Origin: Prochlorococcus sp. AG-388-A01
GTDB taxonomy: Bacteria; Cyanobacteriota; Cyanobacteriia; PCC-6307; Cyanobiaceae
DNA: 64,000 bases
NCBI GenBank assembly: GCA_003279945.1
Contig: QCGK01000002.1
Location: forward strand, 80,640 to 144,639
Direction: 5' to 3'
The notes under the pieces were generated by a model. It was given only the letters and a program-made list of their open reading frames with translations. It was not told the origin of the DNA and did no database searches. Shown here in pieces: positions 24,820-34,341 of the stretch; the stretch's first letter is position 1, and each line of letters begins with the position of its first letter. Position numbers and translations under genes: made by a program.

Positions 24820-25050
24820 ATGATCTTGAAAACTTCAAAATGCTGGGTTTGGTTTAAAGGTAGCCTTAGTAATAATGGTTTTTGGAAAGAGGGGTTTACT
24901 TGTACTTTTGATGAGAAACCAGGAGTTTTAATAGAGAGTCCTGCTTACGTTACTTGCAGGGTTCCGACTTGGAGGGTTTTGACTAAAGAACCAGAAGATT
25001 TATATAAATCTCCTTTAATTCCTGATAAAGCAATATGGAAAATTATTTAA
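24820..25050 (+). CDS. Conserved hypothetical protein (76 aa)
   Basis: A small soluble protein that I do not recognise as a named family. It is rich in Trp (CWVWFKGSLSNNGFWKEGF) and has PAYVTCRVPTWRVLTKEPED and PLIPDKAIWKII. The Trp/Pro-rich composition and normal start are strong signs of a genuine conserved gene. It lies between small transporter genes without obvious functional links. Confidence 0.65.
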   Translation: MILKTSKCWVWFKGSLSNNGFWKEGFTCTFDEKPGVLIESPAYVTCRVPTWRVLTKEPEDLYKSPLIPDKAIWKII

Positions 25051-25251
25051 CTTATCCATGCATTAATAAAAACTTTTTGACTGTGCTGTGGCAAGTTAAT
25101 ATTGCTTTATTAATTACTTAATACCATCTACTCACTCTTTGTAAATATTATCCCTTTTTTAATTTTTGGTTTTTTTCTTGGGAAAAAGAATCCAAATATT
25201 TCTAAATATATTTCAAGACCTTTAATAAGATTTGGGATTCCATTAAGTGTA

Positions 25252-26037
25252 ATGGGTCTTTTATTAAAAGAAGGTATAGATGTAAACCTTATTACAAGCG
25301 CATCTTTAGCATTTTCTCTTATTGGTATTTTAATAATTCTGATAAATATATGCCCAATATTTAAAAATAGTCTTCCAAATTACACTTTGCAGATGGCAGG
25401 CCTAATAGGTAACACATCATTTCTTGGAATACCAGTTGCGATAGCTCTTCTACCTTCAACAACTATTAACTTCACTATCGGATTTGACTTAGGAACAACA
25501 CTATTCGCATGGATATTTGGACCTTTTTTTCTACAAGAAAAATCCCAAAACAAGAACATCCTAAATATCCAAGGATTATTAAACGCATTGATAAATAGTC
25601 CTGCATCAAGAGGAATAATTGGTGTACTTGTGGCATATCTTTTCGATCTAAATGAAATATTAGGTAATTACCTTTGGATACCTGCAAGAATAGTTATCGG
25701 TTTGGCAATAATAATTGTAGGAACAAGACTTGGGATAATAACAAATCAAAAGGGCAAAATTTTTGATCTTAAAGAAGAAATTAAATTCTCAATTTTATTA
25801 AAGTTATTTATTCTTCCTTTTATTGTTTTTTTAATAAGCAAATTTTTGAGTTTTGACTTCTATCAGTCATCAGCAGTAATACTTCAGGCTGGAACCCCAA
25901 CGGCAATATCAACAATTTTAATGGCAGAGGCTTATGACGTAAAACAAAAAATCGCTTCAAAAATTCTTTTTACTACAACTTTAATTTCAATTATTACAAT
26001 TCCTCTCTTAAAAATTCTCCTAAACACATTAAACTAA
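25252..26037 (+). CDS. AEC (auxin efflux carrier-like) family transporter, start unclear
   Basis: A membrane transporter of the AEC family. The given ORF has about eight helices, with MAGLIGNTSFLGIPVAIALL and AVILQAGTPTAISTILMAEAY as the two characteristic crossover motifs. The frame is open upstream to TAA at 25111 and encodes a first helix and loop (FVNIIPFLIFGFFLGKKNPN, then SRPLIRFGIPLSVM), which AEC proteins need. No ATG, GTG or TTG occurs there, so a non-canonical start such as ATC 25126 or ATT 25147 seems to be used, giving about 297-304 residues. The coordinates given use the first ATG. Confidence 0.8.
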   Translation: MGLLLKEGIDVNLITSASLAFSLIGILIILINICPIFKNSLPNYTLQMAGLIGNTSFLGIPVAIALLPSTTINFTIGFDLGTTLFAWIFGPFFLQEKSQNKNILNIQGLLNALINSPASRGIIGVLVAYLFDLNEILGNYLWIPARIVIGLAIIIVGTRLGIITNQKGKIFDLKEEIKFSILLKLFILPFIVFLISKFLSFDFYQSSAVILQAGTPTAISTILMAEAYDVKQKIASKILFTTTLISIITIPLLKILLNTLN

Positions 26038-26120
26038 ATCTTAGTAAGTAAAAGTGCATGATTAATGAATAATGTAAAGATTATATCCTGATAACTACAT
26101 AATGTCTTAAGATTTAGGTT

Positions 26121-26372
26121 ATGAAGTCAGCGAACCCTGAAAATGAATATATCCCTTTAGACCTCAGGATTTCTGTGAGGAGGGATACTCTAAGGCTAAT
26201 CTCAGAGATGGCTCAGGATATGGGAATAAGCATTAATGAGGTTTTTAGTTTTTTAGCCGAAGATTCTGTCATCGATCTCGAATTATTTGAAGATTTGAAT
26301 GAAATTAAAATCCCTAGTAAGTGCAGCATTGATGATCTTAAAAACGCCCTTCTTAAGAAGAGGCTTTGTTAA
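26121..26372 (+). CDS. Small protein with a possible ribbon-helix-helix fold (83 aa)
   Basis: An 83-residue protein of unknown function. Residues 11-50 (YIPLDLRISVRRDTLRLISE, MAQDMGISINEVFSFLAEDS) read as a beta strand followed by two helices, the layout of ribbon-helix-helix DNA-binding proteins; this is inference by eye. No toxin partner is adjacent, so a toxin-antitoxin role is not supported. The stop overlaps the convergent ArnT-like gene by 4 nt. Confidence 0.6.
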   Translation: MKSANPENEYIPLDLRISVRRDTLRLISEMAQDMGISINEVFSFLAEDSVIDLELFEDLNEIKIPSKCSIDDLKNALLKKRLC

Positions 26373-28174
26373 AATTTCTCAACTTTTCTATTTTTCCAGT
26401 CAGATTTAAAACCGCTATTAACTAAAAATTCCGAATACTTATTTAAATCACTTTTCTTAATTCGCCACAAATTATAAATCCCATATTCACCCAATTTTTG
26501 ATGATTAATATTTGACCAGTGCTGTTCGCGTGAAGAGTATAGATCTATCACCACCAATAAAGATTTGTTTTCATAATCAGGTTGGTCCTCATAATTTTCT
26601 CTCCTATCAGTATTTAGCCTATCTGAAAGATTAATTAATCCTTCTTGAGTATTTGGTTCATAAAAAACTATTTGTCTCGAATAATAATGTAAGGAGGGTT
26701 TTCTTATCCCAATCATTGCTAAAGTTTCCTCCCCCTCACGAATATGTGAAATTAGTTTTGAGATATTCCTCAAAGGTAATTGTCTAGAGTTATCTGCTAA
26801 TTTTCTAATTGGCGACATCAAAAAAGATTGACCTATTAAAAATAAAATTTGAAGATAAAGAAAGATATTTTTGGATTTTAAAGAAAGTAAAATTATTGCA
26901 AGAAGAGTAAATGAAGAGAAGAACAATTTGGCTTTAAAAATTATTCCAGAACTTATTAGTTCAGATGCAAGATTTGGCATTTCAGGATCATTTATTGAAC
27001 TTAACCAAATATTTGAGAAAAAGAATGATATTGAGACGCCAAATAATATTAAAATATTGAAAATCCATAAATATAAATAATTTTTATTTGAATTTTTTAA
27101 GTTTATAAAGCTATTACTAATTAAGATTGCTGCTGCTGGAATTGCTGGCAACCAATAACTTGGCAGTTTCGTGGCAGAAATACTAAAGAAGATTAAAACT
27201 GATGATAACCAACATAGTGAATAGGTATAAAGTGTTTCAGAGACATTGATACTATCTTTTGAATTTTTCAAGAAATCCTTAAATGCTTTAAATATCCCGT
27301 AATACAAAAAAGGGGTAAATGGTAACGAAGCCAATATCATTATGTAAAGAAAAAACCAGAATGGTTCTGAATGATTATTTACAACTGAAGTATATCTCTG
27401 GAAATTATGATAACCAAAAAAGTTATCCCAAAAAGGCTTTCCCTCTTTTATGAGTTCTAAGATGTACCATGGAACGCTTATCAGCATTGTTATTAAAAAA
27501 CCTTTCTTAGGGTTTATCTTGCAGAGCAACGTTTTCCAATCCTTCTGACTCAATAAGAAGGATGTAATAGTTAACGTTGCCAAAACAAATGCAACAGGTC
27601 CTTTAGTTAAAATTGCTAACCCTAAAAATACCCAAGCTGAAATGCATTGTTCATTATTTTCACTTGCCATTCTTCTCCAAAACAACAAAAGGCTGATACC
27701 TAAGGTTCCAGTTAAAAGAGCATCACTAACTGCAGTTCTACTCCAGATAATTATTAAAGGAGATAGAGCAAAGCCTAATGATGCAACTATTGGAGTGAGG
27801 AATTGCTTATCACCTTGCTGTGGCCAACAAAATAACGTATCTCCAATCATCAACATTAAAAATAATGATCCCAAAGCTGAAGGGAGTCTTGCTGAGAGTG
27901 TACCGAAACTATCCCAAATCTCGTTTTTTGGTAATGAGTAAAAAAAACCCATTAGCCAATATATTAGTGGAGGCTTATCGAAACGGAATATTCCATTGAC
28001 TTTTGGAGTTAACCAGTCACCAGATTCACTCATTGCCCTTGCAGCAGCAGCAAATAAAGGGGGAGTTTCATCAACAAGTCCTGTACTGCCTAAACCTGAG
28101 ATAAATATTGTGATCCCACAAACTAAAACGATCAATAAGCTTAAAAGTCTTTTTTTTGATTTCAGAAAAATCAT
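26369..28174 (-). CDS. ArnT/PMT-like lipid-linked sugar glycosyltransferase
   Basis: A 601-residue polytopic GT-C glycosyltransferase similar to ArnT, which moves a sugar from a polyprenyl phosphate to lipid or protein outside the membrane. The first periplasmic loop carries the acidic motif GLVDETPPLFAAAARAMSES with Asp-Glu, followed by DWLTPKVNGIFRFDKPPLIYWL, a strongly conserved family motif. Some 11-12 helices follow, then a soluble C-terminal domain (EETLAMIGIRKPSLHYYSRQ). The next gene downstream on the opposite strand ends against it; a GT4 gene is upstream on the same strand. Confidence 0.88.
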   Translation of the reverse strand: MIFLKSKKRLLSLLIVLVCGITIFISGLGSTGLVDETPPLFAAAARAMSESGDWLTPKVNGIFRFDKPPLIYWLMGFFYSLPKNEIWDSFGTLSARLPSALGSLFLMLMIGDTLFCWPQQGDKQFLTPIVASLGFALSPLIIIWSRTAVSDALLTGTLGISLLLFWRRMASENNEQCISAWVFLGLAILTKGPVAFVLATLTITSFLLSQKDWKTLLCKINPKKGFLITMLISVPWYILELIKEGKPFWDNFFGYHNFQRYTSVVNNHSEPFWFFLYIMILASLPFTPFLYYGIFKAFKDFLKNSKDSINVSETLYTYSLCWLSSVLIFFSISATKLPSYWLPAIPAAAILISNSFINLKNSNKNYLYLWIFNILILFGVSISFFFSNIWLSSINDPEMPNLASELISSGIIFKAKLFFSSFTLLAIILLSLKSKNIFLYLQILFLIGQSFLMSPIRKLADNSRQLPLRNISKLISHIREGEETLAMIGIRKPSLHYYSRQIVFYEPNTQEGLINLSDRLNTDRRENYEDQPDYENKSLLVVIDLYSSREQHWSNINHQKLGEYGIYNLWRIKKSDLNKYSEFLVNSGFKSDWKNRKVEKF

Positions 28175-28189
28175 TTAAAAATATTAATT

Positions 28190-29266
28190 TTATTTATATT
28201 CGTGAATTACCTTATTAAGCCAGTTCAAAACCTTGTTAGCAAATATATCTGTGGAGGCATTTTTCTCTACCCATTCTCTACATTTCTTGCGCTTTATTTT
28301 TTCAATAATCTCTACATAGGAAAGCATATTTTTTTTATCATCAGGATCAACAAGAAACCCCGTTTGCCCATGCTGAATAATTTCACTAGGTCCTCCCCTT
28401 TTATAAGCTATAACTGGTACCCCACAGGCTAAAGCTTCAACAATAACGTTCCCGTATGCCTCATTCCATTTCGGAGTATTTAATAACACCCTACATTTAC
28501 CAAGTTCTTTTTGTAATTCATAGGTTGATAAAAAACCCATCCAATCTATAGTTCCTTGAGGAAAAGATTGTTCTATCTTTGAAGCATAGCTCTTATCTTC
28601 TATGACTCCCCAAACTTTTAGTTTTTCGCCAAGTTCATTTGCAACAAAAACTGCATCCTCTAAACCTTTCTCCGGAGCCACTCTCCCAACCCACGCCAAA
28701 GGCCCCTTTACTGAATCTTGGAAAGTATAATTATCTAATTTAAAACCATTACCAATAATTATTGGTTTCTTTACAAATGGATAATCATAAGCTTGTATTT
28801 TTGAATGAAAAGCAAAATTATATGGACGTTTAGCATAAACCTTTGAAATTAAATTATTAATTACTGAACTCTCAGAGCCCATACTGATAATGTGCGCAAT
28901 GGGTATCTCTACATTTAATGTCATCCAAATAGGCAACCAATCATAAGACATATTCAGTAGTACATCTGCCTTCTTAGCAATATCTAATCCCTTCTCAAGC
29001 ATTCCTGCCAAAAGTGAATCATCTGGGATAATTACGGGAGAATTGTAATTTTGATGCTGCCAACTAATTTGATCTTTACCTTCTACAAAATGTAATTTTA
29101 CTTTTTCATTACTAACATATAATTTTGAGTTTTTAGGGGCTATCACCTCCACAGAATGTCCTAAAGAAAGCAAGCCTGAAACTAAAGAGTTTAAAGTTAA
29201 TTCAACTCCTCCACCTTTGCCGCTTCCAAGGAAACCCATTGGAGTACTAATCAAAACTATGCGCAT
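28190..29266 (-). CDS. Glycosyltransferase family 4 (GT-B fold)
   Basis: A 358-residue retaining glycosyltransferase. The N-terminal domain has STPMGFLGSGKGGGVELTLN with the Gly-rich acceptor loop and LGHSVEVIAP. The C-terminal domain has LAWVGRVAPEKGLEDAV and the donor-binding EAYGNVIVEALACGVPVIAY with the E-x7-E motif. The donor and acceptor are unknown. It lies between the ArnT-like gene and an EamA exporter on the same strand, 15 and 28 nt away, which suggests a small glycoconjugate operon. Confidence 0.92.
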   Translation of the reverse strand: MRIVLISTPMGFLGSGKGGGVELTLNSLVSGLLSLGHSVEVIAPKNSKLYVSNEKVKLHFVEGKDQISWQHQNYNSPVIIPDDSLLAGMLEKGLDIAKKADVLLNMSYDWLPIWMTLNVEIPIAHIISMGSESSVINNLISKVYAKRPYNFAFHSKIQAYDYPFVKKPIIIGNGFKLDNYTFQDSVKGPLAWVGRVAPEKGLEDAVFVANELGEKLKVWGVIEDKSYASKIEQSFPQGTIDWMGFLSTYELQKELGKCRVLLNTPKWNEAYGNVIVEALACGVPVIAYKRGGPSEIIQHGQTGFLVDPDDKKNMLSYVEIIEKIKRKKCREWVEKNASTDIFANKVLNWLNKVIHEYK

Positions 29267-29294
29267 TATTTATACTTTTACAGCAAGAAACCAA

Positions 29295-30236
29295 TTAAAT
29301 ACTATTATCAGTGTATTTATTTTCCCACAGAGACCTTCTCTGACTAACAAAAAATACAGAAATAAGCACAAAAACTACACCTATCCACTGAACAATAGTG
29401 AGTCTCTCATCTAACCAAACACCTCCGCTTAGAAGAGCAAATACAGGAGTTAAAAATGCAAGAGTACTAAATCCAGTTATTTCTTTATTATTAGCAAAAT
29501 AGAAAAACAATCCATAAGCTATTGCTCCCCCAAAAATACTTGCAAATGACATCAGTCCCCAATCAAATATTGACCAGTCAGGGATTATTTCGAAATTTGA
29601 TTGTAAGCAATGCTTAATAAGCAAGGGTACACTCCCAAAAACCATATGCCAGCCCGTAACTGCAACTGGATCACTTTTGGTGCAGGTGAATCTAATTAAA
29701 ATAGTCCCCACTGCCATAGCAAGAGAAGCTGCAAGCATCCAGAGCTCTCCAAAGTTAAAAGCCATATCACTCATTGCAGTATCAGACATTAACCACAAGT
29801 TACCTAGAAATTCTTGAGGAACACCCAAGAATACTATTCCTCCTAAACCAAAAAGTAAGCCTAACCATCCTATTGGATTGATTAAATTCCCAAAAATTGC
29901 CCTTGCTAAAATAGCCACCAAAAGCGGTTGAGAATCAATCAGTACAGAGCCTAAACCTGCTCCAGTTTTTTCAATACCATAAGTAAGAAACAACTGAAAA
30001 AAAGTGGCGTCCACAATTGTAAAAACAAAAAACCACTTCAAATCGCACTTATAAATCTTCAAATCTCTTTTAAACAAATATGTTGTAATTAGAACAAGAA
30101 TTCCTGCAGGAAGTAATCTTAAAGAAGCCACAAAATCTGGTCCAGCACTAGATACCAAGGGAGTCATCGCCGCCATTGAAGTACCCCAAAGTGCAAAAGG
30201 GAGTATCATTAAAAACCAATTTAGGATTGAATTCAT
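29295..30236 (-). CDS. EamA/DMT-family transporter
   Basis: A ten-helix drug/metabolite transporter of 313 residues, with two EamA repeats. Repeat 1 includes FALWGTSMAAMTPLVSSAGP and the loop EKTGAGLGSVLIDSQPLLVAILA; repeat 2 includes GELWMLAASLAMAVGTILIR and the AFLTPVFALLSGGVWLDERL motif typical of the family. The substrate is not predictable. It is the first gene of a three-gene minus-strand group with two glycosyltransferases, divergent from sppA. Confidence 0.93.
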   Translation of the reverse strand: MNSILNWFLMILPFALWGTSMAAMTPLVSSAGPDFVASLRLLPAGILVLITTYLFKRDLKIYKCDLKWFFVFTIVDATFFQLFLTYGIEKTGAGLGSVLIDSQPLLVAILARAIFGNLINPIGWLGLLFGLGGIVFLGVPQEFLGNLWLMSDTAMSDMAFNFGELWMLAASLAMAVGTILIRFTCTKSDPVAVTGWHMVFGSVPLLIKHCLQSNFEIIPDWSIFDWGLMSFASIFGGAIAYGLFFYFANNKEITGFSTLAFLTPVFALLSGGVWLDERLTIVQWIGVVFVLISVFFVSQRRSLWENKYTDNSI

Positions 30237-30288
30237 TAGGTCTGCTGATAATCTTTTTAAAGTAGTTTTATGTATTTACCTTAAAAGA

Positions 30289-31098
30289 ATGATTTGGCCT
30301 TTTAGACGAAAGTCAAAAAAAAGAATGGCTCGTATCGTAATCGATGAGCCTATAACTAGTTCAACAAGAGTTTCTGTCCTCAAAGCTCTTAAACAGATAG
30401 AGGATAGAGAATTTCCTGCTTTAATCGTGAGAATTGACTCACCAGGAGGTACTGTTGGGGATAGCCAAGAAATATACTCTGCTATTAAAAGACTAAAAGA
30501 TAAAGGATGTAAAGTCATTGCTAGTTTTGGGAACATATCGGCATCTGGAGGAGTTTACATCGGGGTTGCATCTGACAAAATAGTTGCGAATCCAGGGACT
30601 ATTACAGGATCTATAGGTGTAATTATAAGAGGAAATAATTTATCTGAACTATTAGATAAAATTGGCATAAAATTCGAAACTGTTAAAAGTGGCGTATTTA
30701 AAGATATACTCTCTCCTGATAAATCTTTAAGTGAAGAAGGTAGAGCGCTACTTCAAGGGCTTATAGATGAAAGCTACAAACAATTCACAGAAGCTGTAGC
30801 CGAAGGAAGAAATTTGCCTGTCGAAGAAGTAAGAAAATTCGCGGATGGAAGAATTTTCACTGGAACGCAAGCTAAAGAATTAGGTCTTGTTGATGAAGTT
30901 GGGGATGAATTTGATGCAAGAGAACTTGCTGCAAAGATGGTCAATATTGATCCTAAAATTCAACCCTTAACATTTGGTAAGAAAAAAAAGAAAATACTTG
31001 GAATAATCCCTGGTAGTAAAATTGTTGAAAAAGTTATAAATAATATCTTTTTTGAGATTGATTCATCTAATAAATTACTTTGGTTATATAAGCCCTAA
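30289..31098 (+). CDS. sppA: Signal peptide peptidase SppA (36K type)
   Basis: SppA is a membrane-associated serine protease that degrades leftover signal peptides; in cyanobacteria it is also linked to acclimation to light. The 269-residue protein is the short form: IVRIDSPGGTVGDSQEIYSAIKR, the nucleophile Ser in GNISASGGVYIGVASDKIVA, GTITGSIGVII, and the Lys region VKSGVFKDILSPDKSLSEEG. An N-terminal membrane anchor is weak (MIWPFRRKSKKR). It precedes aroH by 6 nt. Confidence 0.93.
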   Translation: MIWPFRRKSKKRMARIVIDEPITSSTRVSVLKALKQIEDREFPALIVRIDSPGGTVGDSQEIYSAIKRLKDKGCKVIASFGNISASGGVYIGVASDKIVANPGTITGSIGVIIRGNNLSELLDKIGIKFETVKSGVFKDILSPDKSLSEEGRALLQGLIDESYKQFTEAVAEGRNLPVEEVRKFADGRIFTGTQAKELGLVDEVGDEFDARELAAKMVNIDPKIQPLTFGKKKKKILGIIPGSKIVEKVINNIFFEIDSSNKLLWLYKP

Positions 31099-31104
31099 AG
31101 TAAT

Positions 31105-31488
31105 ATGTATGAAAAAATGAAAGATGATTATAGAATTACATTTATTCGCGGAGCCACCACTGCCTCGGGTAATACAGTCAAAGAGATAGAAGATGCTGTG
31201 GTGGAATTAATAGATGAGCTAATTTCACGCAACAATCTGATAAAGCAGCACTTATTATCCATTACATTTACCGCGACAAAAGATTTGGATGCATGTTTTC
31301 CTGCCTCAATTGCAAGAAAATGCAATGGACTTGATTCAGTAGCATTTTTAGACTGTCAACAAATGTATGTAACTAATGATGTTGATTTTTGTATAAGAGT
31401 TATGGCACAAGTTTTATTTCCTCAAAATAAAACTCCTAAACATCCTTATTTGAGAGGCACAGCAAAATTAAGGCCAGATAGGTGTTAG
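31105..31488 (+). CDS. aroH: Chorismate mutase, AroH class
   Basis: AroH converts chorismate to prephenate on the way to phenylalanine and tyrosine. The 127-residue protein fits the trimeric AroH type: ITFIRGATTASGNTVKEIEDAV with the active-site Arg, TFTATKDLDACFPASIAR, VAFLDCQQMYV, and CIRVMAQVLFP with a further Arg, ending YLRGTAKLRPDR. ATG 31105 is used; ATG 31117 is equally possible. Confidence 0.95.
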   Translation: MYEKMKDDYRITFIRGATTASGNTVKEIEDAVVELIDELISRNNLIKQHLLSITFTATKDLDACFPASIARKCNGLDSVAFLDCQQMYVTNDVDFCIRVMAQVLFPQNKTPKHPYLRGTAKLRPDRC

Positions 31489-31558
31489 TCTTATTACATC
31501 AATCTTCCATTTTAAAGCTGGATACCTAAATCAATCCCTCATAAAATTTATTTAACCA

Positions 31559-32134
31559 ATGCTAAAAACAAAGAAATTAGTGTTAAATTTTAAAATTTTA
31601 AGGTTTTTTCTTATCCCTACTTTTTTATTTTTTAATCCATTTTTTAGTAACATCCAAGAGGCTAAAGCAAGCTTAGAATTCCAATGGGATCAAGACTCTT
31701 CATACAGAAGATTAAAGTGGTATCAAAAAGAAAATAAAAAAGGATTTAGAAATAAAATTTATTTTTTCTTCAAGCCATCTGATAGAACTTCTGAACTCTT
31801 AAAAATAAATCTAGCCATCCCCAAAACTTTTAAGTCAACTCTTGATAAAGAAAAAATAAGTCTTTGCAAGGTGAGGATAGGTGGGTATGAAAATCGAACT
31901 AAATGCCTAGAAAATATTCCAGCTGATATTGAAATTAATACTGACGAATCATCATTACGTTCATTAAACATTTACCCTTATAGCCCAATTCCATTTAATA
32001 AAGAAAGTTACGCAATTGTTTTAAAAGTCTTTAATCCAAAAAGGACAGGGCTATATCAATTTCATTCATATGGGCAACCTAAAGGAAAATCAGTTTCAAG
32101 TTATTTAGGAAGTTGGACTATAGTGATCGATTAA
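31559..32134 (+). CDS. DUF2808-family exported protein
   Basis: A 191-residue exported protein. It has an N-terminal signal segment (LRFFLIPTFLFFNPFFSNIQ) ending near AKAS, then a beta-rich domain typical of the cyanobacterial DUF2808 family: YFFFKPSDRTSELLKINLAIP, LCKVRIGGYENRTKCLENIP with two Cys, and YSPIPFNKESYAIVLKVFNP. The function is unknown. It precedes rpmH on the same strand. Confidence 0.8.
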   Translation: MLKTKKLVLNFKILRFFLIPTFLFFNPFFSNIQEAKASLEFQWDQDSSYRRLKWYQKENKKGFRNKIYFFFKPSDRTSELLKINLAIPKTFKSTLDKEKISLCKVRIGGYENRTKCLENIPADIEINTDESSLRSLNIYPYSPIPFNKESYAIVLKVFNPKRTGLYQFHSYGQPKGKSVSSYLGSWTIVID

Positions 32135-32164
32135 ATGATAAATTAATTATGGATAATAAAAAAA

Positions 32165-32302
32165 ATGACTAAAAGAACTTTTGGCGGAACTTCAAGAAAA
32201 AGAAAACGTGTATCTGGATTTAGAGTAAGAATGCGTTCTCATACTGGTAGAAGAGTTATTAAAAGTAGAAGACAAAAAGGTAGAGAAAAGATAGCTGTTT
32301 AA
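32165..32302 (+). CDS. rpmH: 50S ribosomal protein L34
   Basis: L34 is a 45-residue, very basic ribosomal protein: [45 protein letters not shown]. Reading from ATG 32165 to TAA 32302. It starts the conserved rpmH-rnpA-yidC gene order, with rnpA 12 nt downstream. Confidence 0.97.
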   Translation: MTKRTFGGTSRKRKRVSGFRVRMRSHTGRRVIKSRRQKGREKIAV

Positions 32303-32314
32303 CTCTAAATTTAA

Positions 32315-32701
32315 ATGGCCTTACCAAAAGATATGCGTTTAAAAGGTCATAGGACTTTTAATTATATTCATAATAACTCTATAAAATATTATGGTAAATT
32401 AATGACTTTTAGAGTTGCAAGATCAAATCCTGAAATCCTTTTATCCCATAAATTCCGTAATAACTCGAACAATTTGAGGGTTGCAATCGCAATTAGTAAA
32501 AAAGTTTCAAAAAAAGCTGTTGAAAGGAACAAAATAAGAAGAATTTTGCAAGAGTGGTTACTAACAAACATTCAAAAAATTAATAACCACAAACCTTATT
32601 GGTTACTTGTTAACCTTAAGGTTGGGGATTTCTGCAATGATAAAAATAGACTTTTGGAGGAATTTCAAAACTTAATGTTCAAATCTCGTCTAATCAAATG
32701 A
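32315..32701 (+). CDS. rnpA: Ribonuclease P protein component
   Basis: RnpA is the protein subunit of RNase P, which trims tRNA 5' ends. The 128-residue protein has the usual ALPKDMRLKGHRTFNYI start and the RNR motif in SKKVSKKAVERNKIRRILQEW. It follows rpmH and overlaps the next gene by 4 nt (ATGA), a typical coupled arrangement. The RNA subunit is not in the window. Confidence 0.95.
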   Translation: MALPKDMRLKGHRTFNYIHNNSIKYYGKLMTFRVARSNPEILLSHKFRNNSNNLRVAIAISKKVSKKAVERNKIRRILQEWLLTNIQKINNHKPYWLLVNLKVGDFCNDKNRLLEEFQNLMFKSRLIK

Positions 32702-33111
32702 TTAACATGAATGAAGAAACCTTCTACGAAGGTGGTCCAGCCAAGGGTGATTTAATAATAAATTTACTTGCAGGACTTACTATTCTTGGTTTGCCATTTA
32801 CCTTTGCCGCCATAGTTAGGGCCTTCTGGTTGAGATATAAAATTTCAAACAAGAGAATAACTATAGATGGCGGGTGGTTTGGCAAAAACAAGACACAAGT
32901 TTCATTTAACAATATTGAAGAAATCAGATCTATACCTAGAGGATTTGGATCATATGGTGATATGGTTCTTATTCTTAATGATGGATCAAAGGTTGAGATG
33001 AAATCACTACCCATTTTTAGAGAAAAGCAAAAATTTATTGAAAAAAATATGATTAAAAGATCACAAACATTAAATATCAATGATGTAAAAGGATTTGCTA
33101 CTAAATCCTAA
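32698..33111 (+). CDS. PH-domain-containing membrane protein
   Basis: A 137-residue protein with two closely spaced hydrophobic segments (LIINLLAGLTILGLPFTFAAI) followed by a bacterial PH-like domain: YKISNKRITIDGGWFGKNKT, VSFNNIEEIRSIPRGFGSYG, DMVLILNDGSKVEMKSLP. In cyanobacteria a gene of this kind is commonly placed between rnpA and yidC; the function is unknown but a role in membrane protein insertion is possible from context. ATG 32707 (MNEETF) is an alternative start. Confidence 0.85.
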   Translation: MINMNEETFYEGGPAKGDLIINLLAGLTILGLPFTFAAIVRAFWLRYKISNKRITIDGGWFGKNKTQVSFNNIEEIRSIPRGFGSYGDMVLILNDGSKVEMKSLPIFREKQKFIEKNMIKRSQTLNINDVKGFATKS

Positions 33112-33183
33112 ATTAAGTAATTACAAAAAGCTTTTTTTCCTGTAAAATAAAATGTCAAATAAAATTTTTCTCTTTTTAATGTC

Positions 33184-34326
33184 GTGATAGGGTTCATTTC
33201 TGAAAAACTACTTATCCCGATTCTAGATTTTTTCTACGGTTTAGTACCTAGTTATGGTTTAGCAATTGTTGCCTTAACAGTCGTAATTAGAATTGCACTT
33301 TTTCCTCTAAGCGCTGGATCTATTAGAAGTGCAAGAAGGATGAAGATTGCTCAACCAGTAATGCAAAAAAGACAAGCAGAAATAAAATCTAAGTTTTCAG
33401 GTGATCCAAAAAAACAGCAAGAAGAATTAGGAAAACTAATGAACGAGTTTGGAAGCCCTCTCGCGGGTTGTTTACCATTGATTGTTCAGATGCCTGTTCT
33501 ATTTGCATTGTTTGCGACCTTAAGAGGATCACCATTTGCTGATGTTCCTTACAATATAAATCTGAAGGTTGTTCCCCAAGATCAAATTGCAGCCATTGAT
33601 CCAAAACCATATAAATCCCCAAGACATTCAATCTTTATTACAGAAAAATCTCACTTCCCAGTAATAGCTTCAATTCCTAACGGAACAAAATTAGGAGCAG
33701 AAGAATCAATAAAAATTAACTTACAAACAACCAATGGCAATAGCTATTCGGAAGTTTTATCTAAATATGATAATGGTTCAAAATTTCTTCCTACATGGAC
33801 AGTTTCAAAAGGATCCGAAAATCTAAAAGTTTCTCAAGACGGTACAGTTACTGCAATCAAACCAGGTGATGCAACAATTGAAGCAAAAATTCCAGGTCTG
33901 GCTGCTAAAAGTGGATTTCTTTTTATTAAAGCACTTGGTCAAGTTGGCTTTTATGTAAATGGTTCTGTAAATTGGGATATCGCAGCTCTTGTGGGAGCCT
34001 TTGGACTAACTTTGCTACTTTCTCAAGTTTTGTCTAGCCAAGGAATGCCAGCGAACCCTCAGCAATCAACAGCAAACAAAATAACTCCAGTAATGATTAC
34101 TGGCATGTTCCTGTTTTTCCCTCTTCCTGCAGGTGTACTATTATATATGGTAGTTGCCAACGTCTTCCAAGCATTTCAGACCTTCCTTCTTAACAAAGAA
34201 GCTCTTCCAGATAACCTACAGAAAATTTTGGATCAACAACTTTTGAATAAAAATGATGCAATAACTACTGCTGCTTCAACTATTTCAGAGAAAAGATTAC
34301 CTTTTGAACCTAATAGTAATAAATAG
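33184..34326 (+). CDS. yidC: Membrane protein insertase YidC/Alb3
   Basis: YidC inserts membrane proteins, including photosystem subunits, into the plasma and thylakoid membranes. The 380-residue protein starts with GTG at 33184 and shows the family core: [20 protein letters not shown] with the conserved Arg, [20 protein letters not shown], a periplasmic insert (about residues 120-255) with a Big2-like segment ([20 protein letters not shown]), then the last helices [20 protein letters not shown] and [20 protein letters not shown]. The insert is usual for cyanobacteria. Confidence 0.96.
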   Translation: MIGFISEKLLIPILDFFYGLVPSYGLAIVALTVVIRIALFPLSAGSIRSARRMKIAQPVMQKRQAEIKSKFSGDPKKQQEELGKLMNEFGSPLAGCLPLIVQMPVLFALFATLRGSPFADVPYNINLKVVPQDQIAAIDPKPYKSPRHSIFITEKSHFPVIASIPNGTKLGAEESIKINLQTTNGNSYSEVLSKYDNGSKFLPTWTVSKGSENLKVSQDGTVTAIKPGDATIEAKIPGLAAKSGFLFIKALGQVGFYVNGSVNWDIAALVGAFGLTLLLSQVLSSQGMPANPQQSTANKITPVMITGMFLFFPLPAGVLLYMVVANVFQAFQTFLLNKEALPDNLQKILDQQLLNKNDAITTAASTISEKRLPFEPNSNK

Positions 34327-34341
34327 TCTGAACCTTAAATA

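Noticed and set aside
26121..26372. Antitoxin of a toxin-antitoxin pair.
   Set aside because: The fold may be ribbon-helix-helix, but there is no small toxin-like gene on either side.
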